From Arthrobacter sp. YD4 (GTDB lineage: Bacteria; Actinomycetota; Actinomycetes; Actinomycetales; Micrococcaceae), in assembly GCF_030410515.1 (NCBI RefSeq), contig NZ_JAUHHD010000001.1, positions 682,001-746,000 on the forward strand: a stretch of DNA of 64,000 nucleotides, given 5' to 3'. How positions within the stretch are numbered: the first letter of the stretch is position 1; each line of letters starts with the position of its first letter. Both the position numbers and the translations under genes were made by a program. This document shows, piece after piece, positions 39,979 through 49,086 of the stretch. The notes below the pieces were generated by a model that saw only the letters and a list, made by a program, of their open reading frames with translations, did no database searches and was not told where the DNA came from.

Positions 39979-40779
39979 CTAGCGCGTGACAGGCTGCTGC
40001 AACTCCGTCACCCAGTCCGACTGGTCCTCGGATTCGGCCCGCAGGTACACCTCGCGGCACGGGCCGGACGGGGTGAAGCCGCGGGCGATAATCTCGGCGT
40101 GGACGGCCTGCCAGCTCTCGCCGATGCGGTCCATCGCGCCCAGGTGGACACCGCAGACCGCCGTGGGGACACGGGGAAGCTCCACCGCCTCGACGCCGTC
40201 GGGAATGGTCCCCGTGGCGGCGTACCCGGCGGTGATGCGCATGCCGTCCTCGCCCGCCTCGTACTGGGCGATCGGGGTCTCCAGGGAACCGCCGGCGGCG
40301 CGGATCACCCCGGCCACGCCGTCGAACAGCGGGCCGACGACGCCGGCCACCTCCGGTTGTTCGGCGACGGCGGCGGTGCGGGCCGCGAGACGGACGGCGG
40401 GGAGGGACTTTTCGATGATTTCGATCTGGGTCACGTGCTTTTCCTTCTCGATCAGGTGGAGCCTCCGCTCGACGTCGATGAGCCGTGCCGCGGCCAGCCG
40501 CTGTTCCTCCGCCACTTCGGCGCGCCGGATCTGCAGCAGCCGGGCCATCCGCTCCGCATCAACCCCGGCCTCCAGCATGGCGGCAACGTCCGCCAAGCCG
40601 AACCCGAGCTGGCGGAGCGCGACGATCCGGTGCAGCCGTTCCAGCTGGGCGGGATCATAGGAGCGGTAACCGCTGAACTCATCCACGTGCGCGGGAACGA
40701 GCAGTCCGGAGGTGTCCCAGTGCCGCAGCATGCGGTGGGTGACCTGGCCGATCTGCGCGAACGCTCCAATGGATAACAT
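39979..40779 (-). CDS. MerR family regulator with GyrI-like ligand domain
   Basis: 266 residues. The MerR helix-turn-helix (SIGAFAQIGQVTHRMLRHWDTSGLLVPAHVDEFSGYRSYDPAQLERLHRIVALRQLGFGLADVAAML) is followed by a coiled linker and a GyrI/BmrR-type effector domain (AQYEAGEDGMRITAGYAATGTIPDGVEAVELP). Such proteins sense hydrophobic or cationic drugs and activate efflux or detoxification genes. No transporter is adjacent. A second possibility is a role in the general stress response. It converges with the SQR-like gene; the 79 bp between them show no clear terminator. Confidence 0.85.
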   Translation of the reverse strand: MLSIGAFAQIGQVTHRMLRHWDTSGLLVPAHVDEFSGYRSYDPAQLERLHRIVALRQLGFGLADVAAMLEAGVDAERMARLLQIRRAEVAEEQRLAAARLIDVERRLHLIEKEKHVTQIEIIEKSLPAVRLAARTAAVAEQPEVAGVVGPLFDGVAGVIRAAGGSLETPIAQYEAGEDGMRITAGYAATGTIPDGVEAVELPRVPTAVCGVHLGAMDRIGESWQAVHAEIIARGFTPSGPCREVYLRAESEDQSDWVTELQQPVTR

Positions 40780-40843
40780 GACTCAGTTCTCCTGCCTTCC
40801 ACAGTGTCAGAGTCAAGTATCGCGGCCCAACGGAAGCTCCGGC

Positions 40844-42079
40844 TCAGGAGGCCAGCAGGTCGCGGCGGCGTTTCAGCGTGGCGGCCTCGGCAGAATTGCC
40901 TGCCAGTTCGATGGCCTCGTCGTACGCGAGACGCGCCTCGGCGTGGCGGTCCAGTCTCCGAAGTAGCTCGGCGCGGGTGGCGTAGTAGGCGTGGTAACCG
41001 GCCAGGTCCTCGGCCAGCCGGTCGACGGCGGCCAGCGCCACCACGGGCCCATCCACTTCGGCCACTGCCACGGCACGGTTGAGGGCAATCACCGGCGACG
41101 GGTCGAGGCAGGTCAGCATGTCGTAGAGGTCGAGAATCTGTGACCAGTCAGTGTCCCGAACGTCGCGGGCAGAGGTATGGACAGCATTGATGGCGGCAAG
41201 GAGCTGATAGGGGCCGGGCTTCTGTCCCGTGGCCAGGCGGGCACGCATCAAGGCCCGGCCTTCGGTGATCAGTGCCGCGTTCCAGCTCCCCCGGTCCTGT
41301 TCCTCGAGGGTGATGAGCTCACCGGTGGCCGAAAGACGTGTCGCCCGGCGGGCCTCGGTGAAGAGCATCAGGGCCAGCAGGCCCGCCGTTTCCCCGTCGT
41401 CGGGCATTAGGGCGTGGGCCAGGCGGGTGAGCCGGATTGCCTCGTCGGTCAGCTCGGAGCGGACGGGGTCCGATCCGACGCCGGTTGAAAGGTACCCCTC
41501 GTTGAAGATCAGGTAAAGCACGGCGAGCACGCCGGAGACCCGCTCCCGGAAGTCCTCCTCGGACGGCACCCGGTAGGGGATCCTGGCGGCCTTGATCTTG
41601 GTCTTCGCCCGAGTGATTCGCTGCGCCGCGGCGCTCTCCTGGATCAGGAAGGCGCGGGCAATATCGGCCACGGTCAGTCCGCCCAGCATCCGCAGTGTCA
41701 GTGCCACCCGCGCAGGCATCGCCAGCGCCGGGTGGCAGCAGGTGAAGATCAGGCGAAGCCGTTCGTCCTCGACGGCGCCAAGCGGCTCAGGGGGCTGATC
41801 ATCGAACAGCACCTGCGCCTCCTGGTGCTTGCCGGCGCGTTTGCTTTCGCGGCGGAGCCGGTCAATGGCTTTGCGCTTGGCAGTGGTGGTCAGCCAGGCC
41901 CCGGGGTTGGCGGGTACGCCGTCGGAGGGCCACCGCTCAACGGCGGCCGCAAATGCCTCGGCCGCCGCGTCCTCCGCGAGGTCGAGGTCGCCGAAACGGC
42001 GGGCCAGCACGGCCACCAGCCGGCCCCACTCGGCGCGGTAAGCCCGGTTGACTGCATCCCCGACGTCGCTTCCGTTCAC
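40844..42079 (-). CDS. ECF42-type sigma factor with C-terminal extension
   Basis: 411 residues, twice the size of a normal ECF sigma. Region 2 (YRAEWGRLVAVLARRFGDLDLAEDAAAEAFAAAVERWP, AWLTTTAKRKAIDRLRRE) and region 4 (LTLRMLGGLTVADIARAFLIQESAAAQRITRAKTKI) form the N-terminal half. The C-terminal half (FNEGYLSTGV onwards, LLAAINAVHTSARDVRDTDWSQILDLYDML, HAYYATRAELLRRLDRHAEARLAYDEAIELAGNSAEAATLKRR) is the TPR-like extension of group ECF42. It overlaps the DGPF/YCII gene by 4 bp, the classic ECF42 arrangement, and a matching promoter precedes that gene. ECF42 sigmas need the extension for activity and activate their own DGPF operon. Confidence 0.9.
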   Translation of the reverse strand: MNGSDVGDAVNRAYRAEWGRLVAVLARRFGDLDLAEDAAAEAFAAAVERWPSDGVPANPGAWLTTTAKRKAIDRLRRESKRAGKHQEAQVLFDDQPPEPLGAVEDERLRLIFTCCHPALAMPARVALTLRMLGGLTVADIARAFLIQESAAAQRITRAKTKIKAARIPYRVPSEEDFRERVSGVLAVLYLIFNEGYLSTGVGSDPVRSELTDEAIRLTRLAHALMPDDGETAGLLALMLFTEARRATRLSATGELITLEEQDRGSWNAALITEGRALMRARLATGQKPGPYQLLAAINAVHTSARDVRDTDWSQILDLYDMLTCLDPSPVIALNRAVAVAEVDGPVVALAAVDRLAEDLAGYHAYYATRAELLRRLDRHAEARLAYDEAIELAGNSAEAATLKRRRDLLAS

Positions 42080-42399
42080 AGGAACGGCCGCACCTCGACT
42101 TTGCGGTTGCAGGCCTTGGATCCCTCGGCGGCGAGCTTGAGCGCCGCGTCGAGGTCTGGGGCCTCGATAATCCAGAAACCCGCGAGGAACTCCTTGGTTT
42201 CGACGAACGGACCGTCGGTCACCACGGGAGCGGCGCCACGGTTGTCAATGACGGTGGCGGTGTCGGGAAAGCCGAGGCCGCCGGCGAAGACCCAGTGGCC
42301 GTCAGCCTGCAGCCGATCGTTGAATTCGTCGATGGCCGCCATCTCGTCCGAGGGGGCGAGTTCACGCTGGTCATGGATCACGGAAAGCAAATACTGCAT
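42076..42399 (-). CDS. DGPF/YCII protein paired with the ECF42 sigma factor
   Basis: 107 residues. MQYLLSVIHDQRELAPSDEMAAIDEFNDRLQADGHWVFAGGLGFPDTATVID, VVTDGPFVETKEFLAGFWIIEAPDLDAALKLAAEGSKACN shows the DGPF motif (TDGPFVETKE) that names the family. The gene lies first in the operon and its stop overlaps the sigma start. The biochemical role of DGPF proteins is unknown; they are the usual direct targets of ECF42. The start at 42399 is supported by AGGAGATG-type bases upstream. Confidence 0.9.
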   Translation of the reverse strand: MQYLLSVIHDQRELAPSDEMAAIDEFNDRLQADGHWVFAGGLGFPDTATVIDNRGAAPVVTDGPFVETKEFLAGFWIIEAPDLDAALKLAAEGSKACNRKVEVRPFL

Positions 42400-42451
42400 A
42401 TCGCATCATCTCCTGTGGTTGGGACCCACCCGGCGTGGACCTCTCACCCTT

Positions 42452-42480
42452 GCTACGAACCACTCTGCCCCGATTCGACA
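42452..42480 (-). promoter_or_regulatory. Predicted ECF42 promoter of the DGPF-sigma operon
   Basis: On the minus strand TGTCGA (42475-42480) and CGTAGC (42452-42457) are 17 bp apart, ending about 50 bp before the DGPF start. This agrees with the TGTCGA -35 box reported for ECF42 sigmas, so autoregulation is likely. Confidence 0.65.
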
Positions 42481-42550
42481 GGAAGGGGGCGGATATTTGT
42501 CCGGCGTCAGCCGGCAACGCAATTCTGGCTCCGAGCTTGGCCCTACAGAA

Positions 42551-43435
42551 TCAGCCGTCCAGGACCTGTTCGATTCCGAAGGCCCCCACGGAGAACATGC
42601 GCGGATTGTCGTCTGACGTGCTGACCATGGCGGTGGACAGCACGAGGGCCCAGCCACGCGCCCGCGTCCACATTTCCTTGTCAGCGGACGGGCCAAGTGC
42701 CTCACGGAAGCGCCGACGGGCGCCGGCGTCGAACATCAACCACCCGGCGGCAAGATCCACGGCCGGATCTCCGGCGCCGACATCGCCAAAATCGATCACG
42801 CCGGCCAGCGAGCCGGAAGCATCAAGGAGGATGTTGGCCGGGTGAAGGTCGCCGTGCAGCATCATCGCGGGACCGTCCCATGCGCTGGCCGCGCAGGCCG
42901 CTACCCAGACTGCTTCCAGTTCCGCCGCCCGGGGGTAGCGTTCCTTGTCCCGGAGCCGCTCACGAACCGCCGTATCGCGGTGCATCAGCGGCACACCGCG
43001 GACGGGGTTCACCGGGACTCCGGCGCCGGCCGGAATATGGAGGGACCGCAGGAACGCGGCAAGGCCAGCGGCGGCCGGTCCGCGATCAGCTGGCCCGGCA
43101 TCGGCCGCCGGGGTACCGGGAATCCACGGCACGACGCTCCACGGCCACGGAAAGTCAGCCGTCGGCCGGCCGGCGTGGACCGGGACGGGCACCGGAACCG
43201 GCGAGCGCTTGGCGATTCCGGGCAGGTACAACTGCTCATGCAGGATCAGCGGTACGGCTTCGGCACGGCGGGGCAGTCGGACGGCCAGATCCTCCCCGAG
43301 TCGGAATGTCACGTTGTCCCAGCCATGGGCCTTCCGGACCAGGGTAAGGCCCGCGAGGTCGGGGCGTTGGACGCGCAGCAGGGAACGGACGACGGCGGCA
43401 TCCACGTCCAGCGTGGCTCGTGGCATGACCGCCAT
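42551..43435 (-). CDS. APH-family aminoglycoside phosphotransferase-like kinase
   Basis: 294 residues. The APH fold is shown by DNVTFRLGEDLAVRLPRR (ATP-binding Lys replaced by Arg-rich VRLP), MLHGDLHPANILLDASGSLAGVIDFGDVGAGDPAVDLAAGW with the catalytic Asp, the Mg-binding Asn and the DFGD motif, and PWPWSVVPWIPGTPA. These kinases phosphorylate small hydroxylated compounds; real antibiotic resistance cannot be inferred. It lies downstream of a GNAT gene on the same strand (21-bp gap), a pairing frequent in environmental actinobacteria. Confidence 0.85.
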   Translation of the reverse strand: MAVMPRATLDVDAAVVRSLLRVQRPDLAGLTLVRKAHGWDNVTFRLGEDLAVRLPRRAEAVPLILHEQLYLPGIAKRSPVPVPVPVHAGRPTADFPWPWSVVPWIPGTPAADAGPADRGPAAAGLAAFLRSLHIPAGAGVPVNPVRGVPLMHRDTAVRERLRDKERYPRAAELEAVWVAACAASAWDGPAMMLHGDLHPANILLDASGSLAGVIDFGDVGAGDPAVDLAAGWLMFDAGARRRFREALGPSADKEMWTRARGWALVLSTAMVSTSDDNPRMFSVGAFGIEQVLDG

Positions 43436-43456
43436 TCTGGAGACCCTTCTTCCGCT

Positions 43457-43936
43457 TCAAAGCTCGCGATAGTAGTAAAGCATTGGGTCTGCCCGGCCCG
43501 CTTCCGTGCTGATGAACCCGTGGGTCTCATAAAAACGGCGCGCATCGGTGTCCTCGCCATCCACGTTGATCTCAAGGAGTTCGCCGCCCCGGCCCCGCAC
43601 CAGATCCAGGGCCGCGTCCAGGAGTGCGCTGCCCAAGCGGTGGCCCCGGAGCTCCGGGCGGACGTAGAGCTCGTCGAGGATCGCGACCGGCCCCCGGTAC
43701 CAGACGTTGGGCCGGAAACTCAGCACAGCAACCCCGCTCGCTGGCTCGCCGGTCAGCAGGACCACCACATCGTCGCCCGCCAGCAGTTGCGTCAATCGTG
43801 ATTCCAGCTCCTGGGTGCCGGGCGTCTGCGCCGAGAACTCGGTATTGAAGTCATGTAGCAGCCTGGCAACGGCGGCGGCATCGTCCGGCGTCGCCCGCCG
43901 TGGCGTCGGGTCGCCTGCAACATCGTCGGAAGTCAT
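43457..43936 (-). CDS. GNAT family N-acetyltransferase
   Basis: 159 residues from ATG at 43936; a GTG at 43945 is an alternative. The acetyl-CoA site is ELYVRPELRGHRLGSALLDAALDLVRGRGG (R/Q-x2-G-x-G/A type), with FYETHGF as the C-terminal marker and ATPDDAAAVARLLHDFNTEF at the start. Substrate is not predictable. It precedes the APH-like gene with a short gap and probably shares its transcript. Confidence 0.85.
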   Translation of the reverse strand: MTSDDVAGDPTPRRATPDDAAAVARLLHDFNTEFSAQTPGTQELESRLTQLLAGDDVVVLLTGEPASGVAVLSFRPNVWYRGPVAILDELYVRPELRGHRLGSALLDAALDLVRGRGGELLEINVDGEDTDARRFYETHGFISTEAGRADPMLYYYREL

Positions 43937-43960
43937 GTCTTTCACCGCTTAGTGATGGCC

Positions 43961-45964
43961 CTACGTGGCCCAGTCCTCCTCGTTGAAGGGGCGGCCGCGG
44001 AAGTGTGCTCGGAGGTATTCGCCGACGACGGCGGCACCCAGGTCCCCGGTGTTCGGCGCCACCACGCGGCCCTCCACCCGGCGGGCCATCCGGGCCACGA
44101 ACCGTTCCAGCCCGGGGTCGTCGCCCAGCCGGAAGAACGTCGCTTGCACCCCGGCGCGGCCCAGCCGGTCCAGCTCCGCCACGGTCAGCCGGATGGTTTC
44201 GGCGTCCGGCGGCCAGTTGAACCAGGAGTCGCCGTCGGCTTCCAGGTGGGCGGTGGGCTCGCCGTCGGTGACCACCAGCAGCACCGGCTGCATGGAGGGG
44301 TGCTTGCGGAAGAACCGGCCGGCCAGCAGCAGCCCGTGGTGCAGGTTGGTGCCCTGTTCGCGCACCGCCGGCAGGGCGGTGAGCTCGCCGATGTCCATGG
44401 TTTGGGCGTACCGGCCGAAGCTGATCAGCTGCAGCCGGTCGCCGCGGAACCGGGTGGAAACCAGGTGGTGGAGGGCCAGGGCGGTGCGCTTCATCGGTAC
44501 CCAGCGGCCCTCGGCGGCCATCGAGAAGGAAACATCCACCAGAAGGGCGACCGCGGCCTGGGTGCGGGCCTCGGTCTCGATGACCTCAATGTCGTCAACG
44601 GCCAGGTGCAGCCCGTGGCGCGGGTCGCCGCCGTCGCCGATCGTGCGGCGGGTCGCGTTGGTGATGGTCCGGGTGACGTCCCACGGCTCGGCGTCGCCGA
44701 ACTGCCAGGGCCTGCTGGACCCGGTCTGCTCCCCCGCGGCGCCGGCTGCCCGGGTCTCCCGGCGGCCCTGCCGGCCGGAGAGCTGCTTGGCGGTGTCCCG
44801 CAGCAGGGAGCGTCCCAGCCGGCGCATCGCCTGCGGCGAGAGGCTGAGGTCACCGTCGGCGCCACGGCGCAGGAAGCCGCCGTCGTGCATGGCCTTCTCG
44901 ATCTCCGCCAGCGTCCGGGCCGATACCGCGGCGTCCTGCCCCAGCTGCCGGGCCAGGGCGTCCAGGTCCACGTCGTCCAGGCTGGAACCGCTGTAGGACT
45001 GGGAGAGCTGGTCGGCCAGTTCGTCCAGCTCGGCAAGGTCCTGCAGCACCCCGGTGCCGTCGCCCAGCCCCAGTCCCTCCTCGCCCTCGAAGCGTTCGGA
45101 CCCGGACCAGTCCTCGCCCGGACGCAGCGCCTGCAGGTTAGCGTCGAGTTGGCCCAGCTGTGCCATCAACTCCGGCGAACCGAAGGCCTGGGCGGAGAGC
45201 TGCATCAGTTCGGCGCGCTGCTCGGCGGTCATGGAGCGCATCATCCGCTGCGCGGCGGCGGCACGCTGGGCGAGCGCGTCGATCAGTTCCTCGACGGATT
45301 GCGGGTTCTCCGGGAAGAAGTCACCGTGCTTGGCCATGAAGTCCTGGAAGTCCTGGTCCGTGTCCTCGCCGCGGCGGTGCTTGTCCAGAAGCTCGTTCAG
45401 GTCGCCCAGCATGGCGGCGACGGCGGCCCGGTCCTCGTCCGTGGCGCCCTCGAGCGCCTGCTTCATCCCGGCGAAGCGTTGCTCCAGCACCTCCCGTCCC
45501 AGCAGGTCCTTGATCTGTTCGTAGGCCTCCCTCGCGGTGCTGGACTGCCAGTCGTAGGAGGAGAGCTCGTTAACGGCGGCGGCCGTGGATTTGGGCAGGT
45601 TCTGCATCTGCATGTCGCGGAATGCCCGGTCCGTGTCGTCCATCCGGACGTCACGGGCCAGCTGCTTGCGCTCCTCCAGCACCGCGGTCTCCAGCAGCCT
45701 GCGGACCTCCTCCAGCGTCCCGTCCAGCTTGTGCCGGCCCAGCAGGTCCTTGCGCCGCTGCTGGATCCGGCCGGCGAGCTCGTCCAGGCCGTCCCGGTTC
45801 CTGCCGCCGCGGCGCAGGTACTCCTGCAGGGCACGGCGGGGAGAGTACCCGGCCATGACGTCCTCCGCGACGGCGTCCAAGGCCTCGGTCAGGTCCACCG
45901 GGGGCGCCAGCGGATCCGGCCCGCCGCTGTAGCGGCCGTACCGGGACCGGTTGTGAGCACTCAT
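43961..45964 (-). CDS. VWA domain protein paired with a MoxR-type ATPase
   Basis: 667 residues. The first two thirds are helical and highly charged. A von Willebrand A domain occupies about 465-650 with MIDAS residues D477-x-S479-x-S481 (LLVDVSFSM), Thr in REQGTNLHHGL and VTDGEPTAH. There is no signal or membrane segment. It follows the MoxR-like ATPase by 25 bp. In this family the AAA+ protein and VWA protein act together as a chaperone that inserts metals or activates other complexes. The client is unknown. The pair resembles the BchI/BchD and CoxD/CoxE arrangements but no cobalamin or carbon monoxide genes are nearby. Confidence 0.87.
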   Translation of the reverse strand: MSAHNRSRYGRYSGGPDPLAPPVDLTEALDAVAEDVMAGYSPRRALQEYLRRGGRNRDGLDELAGRIQQRRKDLLGRHKLDGTLEEVRRLLETAVLEERKQLARDVRMDDTDRAFRDMQMQNLPKSTAAAVNELSSYDWQSSTAREAYEQIKDLLGREVLEQRFAGMKQALEGATDEDRAAVAAMLGDLNELLDKHRRGEDTDQDFQDFMAKHGDFFPENPQSVEELIDALAQRAAAAQRMMRSMTAEQRAELMQLSAQAFGSPELMAQLGQLDANLQALRPGEDWSGSERFEGEEGLGLGDGTGVLQDLAELDELADQLSQSYSGSSLDDVDLDALARQLGQDAAVSARTLAEIEKAMHDGGFLRRGADGDLSLSPQAMRRLGRSLLRDTAKQLSGRQGRRETRAAGAAGEQTGSSRPWQFGDAEPWDVTRTITNATRRTIGDGGDPRHGLHLAVDDIEVIETEARTQAAVALLVDVSFSMAAEGRWVPMKRTALALHHLVSTRFRGDRLQLISFGRYAQTMDIGELTALPAVREQGTNLHHGLLLAGRFFRKHPSMQPVLLVVTDGEPTAHLEADGDSWFNWPPDAETIRLTVAELDRLGRAGVQATFFRLGDDPGLERFVARMARRVEGRVVAPNTGDLGAAVVGEYLRAHFRGRPFNEEDWAT

Positions 45965-45988
45965 CTGGTCTCCCGTGTCAGGACGGAG

Positions 45989-47377
45989 CTACCCGTAAAT
46001 GGTTTCCTCGTCGTCGGAGTCCTTGGAGATCCGGCGGGCGAGGTAGAGGCCCTCCAGGGCCAGTTCGACGGCGGCGGCGCGCTGGCCGTCATTCTCCGCG
46101 CCCAGCCGCTCACCCACCTCGTCGTACAGCCGCGAGCCGTTGAGCGAGGGCAGGCCCTCGAGGAATTCGCGGGCGGTGACCAGCTGCCCGGTGGTGACCG
46201 TGGAGGACCCGTCCAGGGCGGAGACCAGCGGGCCAAGGTCAATGCCGTGCAGGTGCGCCCGGACCGTCTCTGCCGTGGCCATCCGCAGCAGGTGGTCCAG
46301 GATGTCCTGCTCCCGGCCCTCCTCGCCGGACTCAAACTCGATCTTCCCGGCCAGCACGTCCACGGCCGCCTCCAGGTCGATGATCCGGGCGACGGCGTTG
46401 TCTTCGCCGCGCACGCTGGCCCGGCGCAGCGCCGCGGCAGCCACGGTCTCGGCGCCGGCGATCGCGAACCGGGCCGAGACGCCGGAGGTCTGATTGACCG
46501 CCGGGGACTCCCGCAGCGCCCGGGTGTAGCGGGCCAGGATCTCCAGGATCACAGGCGGGACGGCCGCCACCAGGTGGCCCTCCTGTTCGATCACGGCCAC
46601 CTCATCCTCGAGTTCGATCGGGTAGTGGGTGCGGATTTCGGCGCCGAAGCGGTCCCGCAGCGGGGTGATGATGCGGCCGCGGTTGGTGTAGTCCTCCGGG
46701 TTGGCGGAGGCCACCACCAGCACGTCCAGCGGCAGCCGGAGCACGTAGCCGCGGATCTGGATGTCCCGTTCCTCCATCACGTTGAGCATGGACACCTGGA
46801 TCCGTTCGGCCAGGTCGGGGAGTTCGTTGATGGCGATGATGCCGCGGTTCGAGCGCGGGATCAGGCCGTAGTGGATGGTTTCCGGGTCACCCAGGCGGCG
46901 TCCCTCGGCCACCCGCATCGGGTCGACGTCGCCGATCAGGTCCGCCACGGAGGTATCCGGCGTCGCGAGCTTCTCCACGTACCGCTCCGAGCGGTGCCGC
47001 CACGCCACCCGCAGCCGGTCCCCCTCGGTGAGCGCCAGGGCGCGGGAGTGCTCGGTGATGGGCTCGTAGGGGTGTTCGTTCAGTTCCGAGTCCTCGATCA
47101 CCGGCGACCACTCGTCCAGCAGCCCCGCCAGGGTGCGCAGCAGGCGGGTCTTGCCCTGGCCGCGTTCGCCGAGGAGGACGACGTCGTGCCCGGCCAGCAG
47201 GGCGCGTTCGAGCTGCGGCAGGACGGTGCGGTTGAACCCGAACATGCCGGGCCAGGGATCGCGGCCGGCGGCGAGCGCTGCCAGCAGGTTGTCTCGGATC
47301 TCGCGGCGCAGGTCCTTCTGGACGTGGCCGGAGGCGCGCAGTTCACCAACGGTGTAGATCTCGGGGCGTTCACTCAC
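45989..47377 (-). CDS. MoxR-type AAA+ ATPase
   Basis: About 462 residues from GTG at 47377; another in-frame GTG lies at 47398 and neither has a well-spaced ribosome site, so the start is uncertain. Walker A GERGQGKT at 70-77, the helix-2 insert region with RSNRGIIAINELPDLAERIQVSMLNVMEERDIQIRGY (Walker B-like INELPD) and sensor 1 VVASANPEDYTNRGRIITPLRDRFG are those of MoxR/ChlI-like proteins. C-terminal helices complete the lid. It is the ATPase half of the VWA pair encoded next and diverges from the histidine phosphatase gene. Confidence 0.87.
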   Translation of the reverse strand: MSERPEIYTVGELRASGHVQKDLRREIRDNLLAALAAGRDPWPGMFGFNRTVLPQLERALLAGHDVVLLGERGQGKTRLLRTLAGLLDEWSPVIEDSELNEHPYEPITEHSRALALTEGDRLRVAWRHRSERYVEKLATPDTSVADLIGDVDPMRVAEGRRLGDPETIHYGLIPRSNRGIIAINELPDLAERIQVSMLNVMEERDIQIRGYVLRLPLDVLVVASANPEDYTNRGRIITPLRDRFGAEIRTHYPIELEDEVAVIEQEGHLVAAVPPVILEILARYTRALRESPAVNQTSGVSARFAIAGAETVAAAALRRASVRGEDNAVARIIDLEAAVDVLAGKIEFESGEEGREQDILDHLLRMATAETVRAHLHGIDLGPLVSALDGSSTVTTGQLVTAREFLEGLPSLNGSRLYDEVGERLGAENDGQRAAAVELALEGLYLARRISKDSDDEETIYG

Positions 47378-47470
47378 TCCTCCACCGTAGACCTGCACCC
47401 GGGGCGTAATCGAGGGATTTCCTGAGAAACCTCGGCGCTTCCTCGGGCCGGGAAGTTAGGGTTGGTAGCG

Positions 47471-48145
47471 ATGGCTACCGCAACAGCAGACAACGCCCCC
47501 GTTCCCCCGGCACCGGCGCGCCCGGCGACGCTCCTGCTGCTGGTGCGGCACGGGCAGACGCCCACCACCGGCAGCGTCCTTCCCGGCCGGGCGCCGGGAC
47601 TGCACCTCTCTGACCGCGGCCGGGAACAGGCCGAACGCGTCGCGGAGCGGCTCGCCGGGTTGCGGGTGGACGCCCTCTACTCCTCGCCGATGGAACGGGC
47701 GCAGGAAACGGCGGCGCCGACGGCGGCACGCACCGGCCTGGCGGTCACCAACGAGGAGGGGCTGCTGGAGTGCGACTTCGGCGGCTGGACCGGCTCGGCG
47801 ATCTCGGACCTGGCGGCCCTGCCGGAGTGGCAGACCGTGCAGCACAGCCCGACGCAGTTCCGGTTCCCGGACGGCGAGAGCTTCCCGGAGATGCAGGCCC
47901 GGATTGTCGGGGCGATGGAGCGGGCCCGGGACGCCCACGCCGGCGGGGTGGTGGTCTGCTTCTCGCACGCGGACCCCATCAAGGCCGCCGTCGCCCACGC
48001 CCTGGGTACCCCGCTGGACCTGTTCCAGCGCATCTACATCAGCCCGGGGTCGGTGTCCGCGATCTCCTACACGGACGGCCAGGACCCGGCGGTGCTGATG
48101 GTGAATTCGACGGCGGAGCCGCTGAGCGGGCTGAGGCCGGAATGA
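47471..48145 (+). CDS. Histidine phosphatase, MSMEG_4193 family
   Basis: 224 residues from ATG at 47471. The catalytic RHG is at 26-28 (LLLLVRHGQTPTTGSVLPGRAPGLHLSDRGREQAE) with the second His in VVVCFSHADPIK and the phosphate pocket Arg in SPMERAQETA. The pattern is that of the actinobacterial MSMEG_4193 branch of the phosphoglycerate mutase-like superfamily. The gene is followed by an SCO1664 gene, the conserved partner of this branch. The phosphorylated substrate is unknown. Confidence 0.88.
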   Translation: MATATADNAPVPPAPARPATLLLLVRHGQTPTTGSVLPGRAPGLHLSDRGREQAERVAERLAGLRVDALYSSPMERAQETAAPTAARTGLAVTNEEGLLECDFGGWTGSAISDLAALPEWQTVQHSPTQFRFPDGESFPEMQARIVGAMERARDAHAGGVVVCFSHADPIKAAVAHALGTPLDLFQRIYISPGSVSAISYTDGQDPAVLMVNSTAEPLSGLRPE

Positions 48146-48170
48146 CCGCCGCTTCCGGACGGGTGGAACC

Positions 48171-48872
48171 GTGGCCGGCCGCGAACTGACCCTGCTGACC
48201 GAGGGCAGCATCGAGCTGGTGGGGGTCATCCCGCGCAGCAGCAACCAGACCTTCCTGGTGCAGGTGTCCCTCGGCGAGGACGTGGGCTTCGCGGTGTACA
48301 AGCCGGAGTCCGGCGAGCGGCCGCTCTCCGACTTCGACCCCGGGCTCTACAAGCGGGAGCGCGCCGCCTACCTGCTGAGCGAGTGGCTGGGCTGGGGTTT
48401 CATCCCGCACACCGTAATCCGGGAGGACGCACCCCTGGGCGTCGGCTCGCTGCAATGGTTCATCGAGTGCGACTTCCAGCACCATTACTTCACCCTGTTC
48501 GAGGACGCCCCGGAGACGCATCCCGAGCTGTCCCGGATGGCCCTGTTCGACTTCGTTGCCAACAACACGGACCGCAAGAGCGGCCACGTACTCCGAGGCG
48601 ACGACGGCCGCATCTGGGGCATCGACCACGGGCTCTGCTTCTCCGCCGTGTTCAAGCTCCGCACGGTGATCTGGGACTTCGCCGGCGAACCGATCCCCGA
48701 GGAGTTGCTGGCGGACATCGCCCCGCTGGCGGAGGCCGTCCCGCCGGAGCTGGCGGAACTGCTGGACGACGACGAGGTCACCGCCCTGCAGCGGCGCGTC
48801 CAGCGGATGATGCTCGCCGGGTCCCTGCCGGTGGACCGCACCGGCATGCGGTACCCCTGGCCGCTGGTGTAG
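48171..48872 (+). CDS. SCO1664 family protein (PI-kinase-like fold)
   Basis: 233 residues from GTG. VGVIPRSSNQTFLVQVSLGEDVGFAVYKPESGERPLSDFDPGLYKRERAAYLLSEWLGW and LFDFVANNTDRKSGHVLRGDDGRIWGIDHGLCFSAVFKLRTVIWDF are typical of SCO1664. The second stretch resembles the catalytic (NNxDRK) and metal-binding (GIDHG) loops of phosphatidylinositol 3/4-kinase-like enzymes. It follows the histidine phosphatase by 25 bp, a conserved actinobacterial pair, which suggests opposing kinase and phosphatase actions on one compound. That interpretation is inference. Confidence 0.85.
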   Translation: MAGRELTLLTEGSIELVGVIPRSSNQTFLVQVSLGEDVGFAVYKPESGERPLSDFDPGLYKRERAAYLLSEWLGWGFIPHTVIREDAPLGVGSLQWFIECDFQHHYFTLFEDAPETHPELSRMALFDFVANNTDRKSGHVLRGDDGRIWGIDHGLCFSAVFKLRTVIWDFAGEPIPEELLADIAPLAEAVPPELAELLDDDEVTALQRRVQRMMLAGSLPVDRTGMRYPWPLV

Positions 48873-49086
48873 AGGGCGCCGTTGGGCCCGGCACATGGTC
48901 GCCGGGCTCGGCAGATGGTCGCTGTGCCCTGCAGTGAATTGCCCGGGAGTTAGCCGCTTCACGGCGTGTACGCCATCGCGGGCGGCCGCCGCCGGATAGT
49001 CTGCCGTTCCTGCCCGGCTTCCGTGAGCTCACGCGCCGGACGCAGCAGACAACCCGCACGGCCGGCATGAATCAAGGAGATCAGCG
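48873..49086 (+). other. Intergenic region upstream of the FtsW-type gene
   Basis: 214 bp with no gene seen. A short imperfect direct repeat, CGGCACATGGTCGC and CGGCAGATGGTCGC, lies near 48890-48921. AAGGAGA precedes the ATG at 49087 with about six bases spacing. No clear promoter was found. Confidence 0.4.

Noticed and set aside
42551..43435. Antibiotic resistance gene
   Set aside because: The APH fold is clear, but many environmental members act on other compounds; there are no mobile elements or resistance context.
43952..47425. A 1157-codon open frame on the plus strand across the VWA and MoxR genes
   Set aside because: It is the antisense of two clearly recognised genes. Long antisense frames are an artefact of GC-rich third positions; the translation has no recognisable domain.
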